The notes under the pieces are model-generated. The model saw only the letters and a program-made list of their open reading frames with translations. It was not told the DNA's origin and did not search any database. From positions 1 to 18,030 of the forward strand of contig JAHFEP010000038.1 of assembly GCA_023248415.1 (NCBI GenBank): a DNA stretch of 18,030 nucleotides, written 5' to 3'. How positions within the stretch are numbered: position 1 is the stretch's first letter; every line of letters begins with the position of its first letter. The position numbers and the translations under genes are program-made. Below are positions 13,713-18,030 of this stretch, in pieces. Origin of the DNA: Nitrospirota bacterium (GTDB taxonomy: Bacteria > Nitrospirota > CAKKRA01 > 9FT-COMBO-42-15).

Positions 13713-14225
13713 ATGGAGCTGAGGTCAAAGATAAGAGAGATACCTGATTTCCCAAAAGAAGGGATTCTATTTAAAGATATTACAACATTATTAAAGGACA
13801 GGGATGCATTTAGCAAAGTAATAAATAAATTTGCAGCCTTTTATAAAGACGAGGGTGTTCAAAAGGTTGTTGGTATTGAATCAAGGGGGTTCATCTTTGG
13901 AGCGCCGCTTGCCTATCAATTAAACGCAGGTTTTATTCCAGTAAGAAAACCCGGTAAACTCCCAAGCGATGTGTATGAGGCAAAGTATGAGCTTGAATAC
14001 GGCACAGATACATTAGCAATACATCAGGATGCTGTTTCTCCGGGTGAAAAGGTTTTGATTGTTGACGACCTTTTGGCAACTGGCGGGACAATGTCTGCCG
14101 CAGTTGATTTGATAAAGCAGCTTGGCGGCACAATCGTTGGAATAGCATTTCTGATTGAACTGTCAGGGCTGAAAGGGAGAGACAAGCTGAATGGCCAGAG
14201 CATATTATCACTTATTAGTTATTAA
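13713..14225 (+). CDS. apt: adenine phosphoribosyltransferase
   Basis: The 170-residue enzyme salvages adenine by converting it with PRPP to AMP and pyrophosphate. It opens with IREIPDFPKEGILFKDITTL, typical of Apt. It contains the flexible loop region around residues 76-92 (PVRKPGKLPSDVYEAKYELE) and the PRPP-binding motif VLIVDDLLATGGT at 114-126, with the two aspartates. Its length is that of bacterial Apt. GGAGG at 13696-13700 lies 12 bases before the ATG, somewhat far. It follows the sigma factor gene on the same strand by 29 bases, so it is probably in the same transcript, and tRNA-Arg starts 29 bases after its stop. Confidence 0.97.
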   Translation: MELRSKIREIPDFPKEGILFKDITTLLKDRDAFSKVINKFAAFYKDEGVQKVVGIESRGFIFGAPLAYQLNAGFIPVRKPGKLPSDVYEAKYELEYGTDTLAIHQDAVSPGEKVLIVDDLLATGGTMSAAVDLIKQLGGTIVGIAFLIELSGLKGRDKLNGQSILSLISY

Positions 14226-14254
14226 AAAATAATAAAACCTACCAAAACATAAAT

Positions 14255-14331
14255 GCCCCCGTAGCTCAGTAGGATAGAGCAGCAGTTTCCTAAACTGTTG
14301 GCCGCACGTTCGAATCGTGTCGGGGGCACCA
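14255..14331 (+). tRNA. tRNA-Arg(CCU)
   Basis: The 77-base cloverleaf has acceptor GCCCCCG/CGGGGGC and D-arm GTAGCTCAGTAGGATAGAGC. The anticodon stem is GCAGT/ACTGT around loop TTCCTAA, with anticodon CCT at 14289-14291. It has T-loop TTCGAAT, discriminator A and an encoded CCA at 14329-14331. AGG is a common arginine codon in the neighbouring genes, which this tRNA reads. Confidence 0.97.
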
Positions 14332-14336
14332 AATTA

Positions 14337-15506
14337 ATGGCTTTATCAGAAAAACCACAAAGAAAGTTAGACAGACATATAATAGAAAACCTTGCAGGAA
14401 CAGGCTTCACTGGCGGCAACAGGGTTAAGCTTCTCTGGAAGGGAAGGGATGCCTTTGATGCAATTTTTAACTCTGTTCGTGATGCTAAGGAATATGTATG
14501 CATAGAATTTTATATCTTCAGGGATGATGAGACAGGGATAGAGTTCGGAAACCTGCTAAAGCAAAAGACAAGGGAAGGCGTAAAGATATACCTCCTCTAT
14601 GACCATTTCGGCTCTTTATATACATCAAAATCCTTCTGGTTAGAATTAAAAGATGCAGGCGTTCAACTGCGCGCCTCCCGGACTTTTGAATGGAAGTCGC
14701 CGCGCAAATATCTTATCCGCGACCATATAAAGCTGATAATAGTTGACGGCATCAAGGCATTCACAGGCGGTTTAAACATTGCAAATGAATACAGGGGATA
14801 TAAATTCCGCAGAAGAAAAATAAAGGGCTGGAGGGACACAGGTGTCTTGGTTGAGGGGCCTGTCGTCTCTGTTCTTCTAAATATATTCAATAAGAGCTGG
14901 AAGACATGGGGAGGAGAGCCATTGCAATGGCAGGGGAGGGGAGAGTTTTTTTCAGACGGAGTCTCAATAATCCCGGTTTTTGCTTCCTCATCCAAGGGAA
15001 GAAAGAGGATGAGAAAACTCCTTTATTACAGCATTAATTCAGCACGTGAGACTATATATCTTACTACAGCCTATTTCATTCCAAGCAAAATAATGCTAAA
15101 GAGCCTTGAGGATGCAGTTGAACGGGGTGTTAATATAAAGCTTCTTGTCCCTGGCAAGAGCGATGTTTTAGCTGCATATTATGCTGGAAGGGCATTCTTT
15201 ACCAGATTATTAAAGGCAGGAGTTGAGATATATTATTATCATGGAGAGATACTACATGCCAAGACATCTGTGTTTGACTGCTGCTTCAGCATTGTCGGCT
15301 CTGCAAATCTGGATTTTCAATCCCTGAGAAGGAATGATGAAGGAAATGTCGGAATCTTAGATGACGGTTTTGGCAAACAGATGGAGCAGGTTTTTTATGA
15401 GGATTTAAGGCAATCAGAAAAAATAGAGATTGATGAATGGTTAAAAAGGCCATTCAAGGAAAAGATAATGGAGCGTTTCTTTGCAATGTTCAGAAGGAGA
15501 CTGTAA
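14337..15506 (+). CDS. cardiolipin synthase-type phospholipase D family protein (ClsB-like)
   Basis: The 389-residue protein has two phospholipase D catalytic motifs: HIKLIIVD...GGLN (H130, K132, D137, N147) and HAKTSVFD...GSAN (H307, K309, D314, N324). These build the paired active site that transfers phosphatidyl groups between phospholipids to make cardiolipin. It lacks the two N-terminal membrane helices of ClsA and in size resembles ClsB. The ATG at 14337 lies only five bases after the CCA of tRNA-Arg, leaving no room for a Shine-Dalgarno sequence outside the tRNA. The in-frame TTG at 14298 lies inside the tRNA and is unlikely. It is probably read through from apt and the tRNA. Cardiolipin synthesis is the best guess; other phosphatidyl transfers are possible. 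Confidence 0.9.
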   Translation: MALSEKPQRKLDRHIIENLAGTGFTGGNRVKLLWKGRDAFDAIFNSVRDAKEYVCIEFYIFRDDETGIEFGNLLKQKTREGVKIYLLYDHFGSLYTSKSFWLELKDAGVQLRASRTFEWKSPRKYLIRDHIKLIIVDGIKAFTGGLNIANEYRGYKFRRRKIKGWRDTGVLVEGPVVSVLLNIFNKSWKTWGGEPLQWQGRGEFFSDGVSIIPVFASSSKGRKRMRKLLYYSINSARETIYLTTAYFIPSKIMLKSLEDAVERGVNIKLLVPGKSDVLAAYYAGRAFFTRLLKAGVEIYYYHGEILHAKTSVFDCCFSIVGSANLDFQSLRRNDEGNVGILDDGFGKQMEQVFYEDLRQSEKIEIDEWLKRPFKEKIMERFFAMFRRRL

Positions 15507-15523
15507 GGCGTTAGCAGACTTTG

Positions 15524-15534
15524 TTCAGAGCCAA
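15524..15534 (+). repeat. 11-bp direct repeat, left of the DUF4160/DUF2442 pair
   Basis: TTCAGAGCCAA here recurs in the same orientation at 16160-16170. The two copies bracket the DUF2442 and DUF4160 genes and their promoter. It could be an insertion scar or a chance match. Confidence 0.35.
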
Positions 15535-15556
15535 TGTAAAAGACATGGTTAAAATT

Positions 15557-15835
15557 TTATTTATATGTTAATGGATATTTTTCAGGATTTTCTAAAATTT
15601 CTGTGGATAAATCAACGTCTAGTTTAGGCCAGTACAAATGATGATTGTGAATTAACTCCACATCAGATATTGATGATATATTAGCATCTTTAAACCATGG
15701 GTATTCACTGAAGGACAGAAAATATTCTTTGCCCTTCAAAAATATCCAGAATCCATGTTCTGAAATATTAGTTATTTCTGGTTTTAAGATGCTCTTTCCA
15801 TTTTTTAATAATTTCATTTTTACGCCTTTCCACAA
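15557..15835 (-). CDS. DUF2442 domain protein, partner of DUF4160
   Basis: The 92-residue protein shows the DUF2442 pattern: ITNISEHGFWIFLKGKEYFL, then SFSEYPWFKDANISSI, and HHLYWPKLDVDLSTE with ENPEKYPL at the end. DUF2442 genes commonly follow DUF4160 genes in small two-gene modules resembling toxin-antitoxin pairs; biochemical activity is not established to my knowledge. The frame opens with ATG at 15835, overlapping the DUF4160 gene by 68 bases. A second in-frame ATG at 15817 would reduce the overlap to 50 bases. Neither has an obvious Shine-Dalgarno sequence, so translational coupling is likely. It converges with the cardiolipin synthase gene 50 bases away. Confidence 0.8.
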   Translation of the reverse strand: MWKGVKMKLLKNGKSILKPEITNISEHGFWIFLKGKEYFLSFSEYPWFKDANISSISDVELIHNHHLYWPKLDVDLSTEILENPEKYPLTYK

Positions 15836-16016
15836 TTTTTTGTAAAGAATTCAATTGCTTTGCTGAAAAACCCGAATAATTTGCTAATGAAATAGTGGGT
15901 TCTAACCAAAACTTTGCTTCTCCTTCAGGAGAAATAATATGAACATGTATTCTATCTTCTTCTTTAGAGAAAAAGTGAAATCTATAGTTTCCAATTTTGA
16001 ATACTGTTGGGCTCAA
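15768..16016 (-). CDS. DUF4160 domain protein
   Basis: The 82-residue protein has the DUF4160 signature. It starts SPTVFKIGNYRFHFFSKEED, then HVHIISPEGEAKFWLEP with the conserved histidines, and ends in a charged helix (IVERRKNEIIKKWKEHL). Pairs with DUF2442 are widespread and are thought to form toxin-antitoxin-like units; the mode of action is unknown to me. The start is TTG at 16016 (MSPTVFKIG fits the family start), with GAGG about 12 bases upstream. A promoter with an overlapping palindrome lies directly before it, which fits autoregulation. It overlaps the DUF2442 gene downstream. Confidence 0.82.
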   Translation of the reverse strand: MSPTVFKIGNYRFHFFSKEEDRIHVHIISPEGEAKFWLEPTISLANYSGFSAKQLNSLQKIVERRKNEIIKKWKEHLKTRNN

Positions 16017-16035
16017 AGTTTATTTTATCCTCTAT

Positions 16036-16050
16036 ATCCTATAGTAGGAT
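16036..16050. promoter_or_regulatory. palindromic operator candidate at the DUF4160 promoter
   Basis: ATCCTA (16036-16041) and TAGGAT (16045-16050) form a perfect 6-bp inverted repeat around a 3-base centre. The arms extend to near-symmetric TATAATCCTA/TAGGATATA. The site overlaps the edge of the -10 box and the expected transcription start, where a repressor would block initiation. Confidence 0.5.
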
Positions 16051-16078
16051 TATATCATTTTTTTATATATTAGGGCAA
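16049..16078 (-). promoter_or_regulatory. promoter of the DUF4160/DUF2442 operon
   Basis: On the minus strand TTGCCC (16078-16073) and a perfect TATAAT (16054-16049) are spaced by 18 bases. Transcription would begin near 16042, about 26 bases before the TTG start at 16016. Confidence 0.6.
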
Positions 16079-16159
16079 AGAAATCCTTAATATTATCATT
16101 CTGATTTCCTATAATATGTTATAGATTTACAAAGCAAATGGGTGCCCCCATGACCCCTC

Positions 16160-16170
16160 TTCAGAGCCAA
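16160..16170 (+). repeat. 11-bp direct repeat, right of the DUF4160/DUF2442 pair
   Basis: TTCAGAGCCAA matches 15524-15534 exactly and in the same orientation, so the pair of copies encloses the module. Confidence 0.35.
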
Positions 16171-16314
16171 AGGTATCGGTCATTTATATTATTTTAGGAG
16201 TTCTTTTCTTTTTCAATTTTCAACGGCCTTGCCATATTGGCTTTGTATTAATGGCAGACGCTCTTGACAGGTGTTTTTTAAAATGGGTAACCCCTTTTTC
16301 TTTTGAGGGCTTAG

Positions 16315-16365
16315 GTTAAAATGGTAATAGAGAAAATAAGAGCAAATGTCAATAGGCAAGTCTGA
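16315..16365 (+). pseudogene. second copy of the repeated gene tail (RANVNRQV end)
   Basis: A short plus-strand frame ends MVIEKIRANVNRQV and a TGA, nearly the same C-terminal residues as the minus-strand remnant at 4743-4856. DNA identity over AGAGCAAATGTCAATA and the following GCAAGTCTGACCC is almost complete. No upstream gene body remains: an in-frame TAG lies at 16312-16314. It is therefore the 3' end of a lost mobile or repeated gene. Confidence 0.5.
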
Positions 16366-16404
16366 CCCTCTTATCCTCTTAAATGGACGGCCCTAATTTC
16401 TTTC

Positions 16405-16662
16405 CTACCCCAGAAACCTGCGTATTATCTTTTTTGCTGCCTTAGCAATGGCTTTGATCTTTTCTTCATCGGATAAGGCGTTGAATTCTTTCTCCATCTT
16501 CTTGATTGCGCTGCTGAACACAAGAATCGGCAGAACGATAATAGCCATCAGGCCAAGCACCACCCAGTCAACAGGTTCGCCCGTTGAGAGCATAAGCCCG
16601 ACATACGTGATCGGTAGCAAACAGAGCCCAATTCCATATATCCACTTTTTCAAGATTGCCAT
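16405..16662 (-). CDS. small two-helix membrane protein of unknown function
   Basis: The 85-residue protein has two hydrophobic stretches, residues about 7-25 (WIYGIGLCLLPITYVGLML) and about 33-50 (WVVLGLMAIIVLPILVF). They are separated by a short loop and followed by a cytoplasmic-looking charged tail rich in Lys and Glu, ending AAKKIIRRFLG. I do not recognise a family. The ATG at 16662 is directly preceded by TGAGGG, a Shine-Dalgarno-like run but too close to be ideal. It lies between two degraded copies of the dispersed gene tail. No partner gene is evident. The frame is intact and its membrane pattern is coherent, which favours a real gene. Confidence 0.6.
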   Translation of the reverse strand: MAILKKWIYGIGLCLLPITYVGLMLSTGEPVDWVVLGLMAIIVLPILVFSSAIKKMEKEFNALSDEEKIKAIAKAAKKIIRRFLG

Positions 16663-16694
16663 CCCTCAGGAACATAGCGGCTGCCTTCAGCGGC

Positions 16695-16730
16695 AAATAT
16701 CAATATGCAAGCTTGCCCCTCTTATCTTCT
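16695..16730 (+). repeat. third, degraded copy of the repeated gene tail
   Basis: This stretch aligns base for base with 16345-16380 with few substitutions (AAATATCAATATGCAAG against AAATGTCAATAGGCAAG). The similarity continues past the former stop codon through CCCTCTTATC. In the matching frame it reads ANINMQACPSY against ANVNRQV-stop-PSY. Confidence 0.5.
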
Positions 16731-16801
16731 CCGTAAATGCAAAAACCATGCGACACCGATAGCGCTTACGAGTGGCCGTTATTTTTCTTTTTTCAAGATG
16801 A

Positions 16802-17326
16802 TTAATTAAATAGCGCTGTGGGAATTGCCATTATAACTCCCACGCCGTAAATAGCATCGAGCCAGAAGACCGAGCCTATTGCTCCAAGATAGAGCAGGCC
16901 GACTATTGGCACTGCTATTATTTTATAGATTGTATTTACACCAGGGCGCATTACCGCAGCCCATATTGATTTAGCATCACCTGTACTTGGAAATGAGTGC
17001 ATGGCGATAGAAAAGCCCAGCCATATCAATACCATGTCGATTGGATTTGAACTGCCAAAGGTGTATGTTGGCAGAATTGCAGGGAAGGCGATGAGTGCGC
17101 CAGCGATTGTGTTGACAAACAACGGGCCGAGGCCTATCAAAAGATGTTGCGATGTCTTTTGCGGTATTTCATGTATAACGTATCCAGCGGGATTTGACAA
17201 TTGGAAATACTTTACGTCCAAGACAGCGACTTTCGCCAGTTTACAAAAGAATTGATGAGCAATTTCATGGACGATAACACCAGGAAATGTAACTAATGAA
17301 ATTAGCCAGCCCGGTATAAAAAACAT
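16802..17326 (-). CDS. M50-like membrane zinc metallopeptidase
   Basis: The 174-residue integral membrane protein has PGVIVHEIAHQFFCKLAKV near its N-terminus: the HExxH zinc site H20-E21-x-x-H24 sits in a hydrophobic helix, as in site-2-protease-type (M50) or related membrane zincins. NPAGYVIHE (45-53) follows. HSFPSTGDAKSIW (110-122) offers D117 as a plausible third ligand. Several further hydrophobic segments (62-85, 96-110, 135-155, 157-172) predict a polytopic protein. Intramembrane proteolysis is inferred from the motif; the substrate is unknown. GAGGAGG precedes the ATG at 17326. It starts 10 bases after the stop of a zinc-ribbon/TPR membrane protein gene, so the two form an operon. Confidence 0.75.
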   Translation of the reverse strand: MFFIPGWLISLVTFPGVIVHEIAHQFFCKLAKVAVLDVKYFQLSNPAGYVIHEIPQKTSQHLLIGLGPLFVNTIAGALIAFPAILPTYTFGSSNPIDMVLIWLGFSIAMHSFPSTGDAKSIWAAVMRPGVNTIYKIIAVPIVGLLYLGAIGSVFWLDAIYGVGVIMAIPTALFN

Positions 17327-17336
17327 TTCATCCTCC

Positions 17337-17804
17337 TCAATTTGAATTCTGCTGTTTTACTTCTTTGATTAGAGCGTTTAATTCCTTCACTACTTTTTGT
17401 GAGAGCTTTTTATCATTGATTTTCTTTAGGATGTCAGCAGCTTGCCGTATTTCTCCATTTTTTATATAACAAACAGCCAAGCGTGCTTTGTGTTCTTCGG
17501 AGTCTGGAAATAGTGTCAGTATTTTTTGATATTCTGATATTGCTGTCGAATAGTCTGCCATGGCCTCTGCCTTCTTTGCAGACTGGTTCGCAAGACCAGC
17601 ATTGAATGCAAGCGGAAATTTGAAGCCTGAATACAACAGCAATGCAACGATCAGTATCATTACGATTTTAATCCACTGCGGAAATGGTCTGTTAATCAGT
17701 GCCTCTCTGCAGTTTCGGCATAGCGGAAAAGCATAAGCGGGGTCGGGGACATTTGATTTACATGCGCCACAAATTGGATTCTCAATAGTTTGTTCTTCGC
17801 TCAT
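17337..17804 (-). CDS. zinc-ribbon, single-helix, TPR-like membrane protein
   Basis: The 155-residue protein has an N-terminal zinc ribbon (C12-x2-C15 and C29-x2-C32, CGAC and CRNC). One membrane helix spans about residues 44-62 (WIKIVMILIVALLLYSGF). A C-terminal helical region contains a tetratricopeptide-like repeat (YSTAISEYQKILTLFPDSEE, then ARLAVCYIKNGEIRQAADIL, residues about 85-128). Such proteins usually act as scaffolds that bind partners. The neighbouring gene 10 bases downstream encodes an M50-like membrane peptidase, so this protein may present or regulate its substrate; that is inference from gene order only. The ATG at 17804 follows AAAGGAG at good spacing. The promoter is at 17913-17941. 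Confidence 0.75.
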   Translation of the reverse strand: MSEEQTIENPICGACKSNVPDPAYAFPLCRNCREALINRPFPQWIKIVMILIVALLLYSGFKFPLAFNAGLANQSAKKAEAMADYSTAISEYQKILTLFPDSEEHKARLAVCYIKNGEIRQAADILKKINDKKLSQKVVKELNALIKEVKQQNSN

Positions 17805-17884
17805 AATTAATCTCCTTTCCTTGAGACAGCTTCACGCCGAACAACGGATTGATAATCATCATTTTTTTAATTTACTTACACATA

Positions 17885-17938
17885 ACCAGTTATTAGACAG
17901 CTACCGTCCCAAACTATAGCAAAATGTTCATAACTGGT
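17885..17938. promoter_or_regulatory. inverted repeat flanking the operon promoter, possible operator
   Basis: ACCAGTTAT (17885-17893) and ATAACTGGT (17930-17938) are perfect 9-bp inverted arms, 45 bases centre to centre. One overlaps the -35 box; the other lies just downstream of the expected transcription start. This fits a regulator binding both arms. Confidence 0.5.
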
Positions 17939-17941
17939 CAA
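17913..17941 (-). promoter_or_regulatory. promoter of the zinc-ribbon/TPR and M50 operon
   Basis: On the minus strand TTGACC (17941-17936) and TATAGT (17918-17913) have a 17-base spacer. Transcription would start near 17906, giving a leader of about 100 bases before the ATG at 17804. Confidence 0.7.
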
Positions 17942-18030
17942 GAAAAAATAAAGCTTATAATTCTGTAAAAATATACTGAAAGGGCTAAAGTTTTCATTGA
18001 CTTTCAACTACTATTATTATATAAATTACG

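Larger units (their letters stand above)
16079..16404. other. intergenic region with decayed repeat copy, no intact gene
   Basis: This stretch of over 300 bases holds the right copy of the 11-bp direct repeat (16160-16170) and the plus-strand gene-tail remnant at 16315-16365. I see no further coding region, promoter or terminator in it. Confidence 0.5.

Overview
The window looks like a chromosomal segment from a Gram-negative bacterium of moderate to low GC that favours AGA/AGG arginine and ATA isoleucine codons in its housekeeping genes. It carries an NlpD-like lipoprotein next to an RpoS-like sigma factor, RmuC, Apt, a cardiolipin synthase and two tRNAs. A Nitrospirota-like or deltaproteobacterial-like lineage fits this style, but that is an impression from codon use and gene order, not a proof.

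Region 1 (about 1-5.8 kb) is accessory and partly decayed. It holds a broken trypsin-like (S1C/HtrA-type) protease gene, an uncharacterised protein with a HEPN-type RX4H motif, a free-standing LAGLIDADG endonuclease with an N-terminal zinc finger, another possible HEPN-like protein, and a histone-deacetylase-family amidohydrolase. These are followed by the C-terminal remnant of a repeated gene. Next comes a toxin-antitoxin locus in which the DUF433 antitoxin is intact behind a consensus promoter, while its DUF5615 toxin has lost its middle. A small HTH/zinc-ribbon regulator closes the region.

Region 2 (5.87-9.96 kb, minus strand) is one 1361-residue open frame and the most striking object here. 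From N to C terminus it has a signal peptide, two transmembrane helices, two rhodanese domains with candidate catalytic cysteines, a YidC/Oxa1-type insertase core, an ATP-grasp PEP-synthase/PPDK-like domain, a rifampin-phosphotransferase-like middle, and a phosphohistidine swivelling domain. The predicted topology puts the rhodaneses in the periplasm, where classical YidC carries its P1 domain, and the phosphotransfer module in the cytoplasm. Its codon use (mainly CGN arginine, GC-richer) differs from its neighbours, which suggests acquisition.

Region 3 (10.28-15.5 kb, plus strand) is a compact housekeeping run: rmuC, tRNA-Pro(CGG), acylphosphatase, a LysM/M23 lipoprotein (NlpD-like), an rpoS-like sigma factor, apt, tRNA-Arg(CCU), and a cardiolipin synthase whose ATG lies five bases after the tRNA. 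The lipoprotein-sigma pair matches the nlpD-rpoS order of proteobacteria.

Region 4 (15.5-18.03 kb, minus strand) has a DUF4160/DUF2442 pair behind a promoter with an overlapping palindrome, two more copies of the repeated C-terminal remnant, a small membrane protein, and an operon of a zinc-ribbon/TPR membrane protein and an M50-like membrane metallopeptidase. That operon's promoter is straddled by a perfect 9-bp inverted repeat. No rRNA, CRISPR array or intact insertion sequence was seen.
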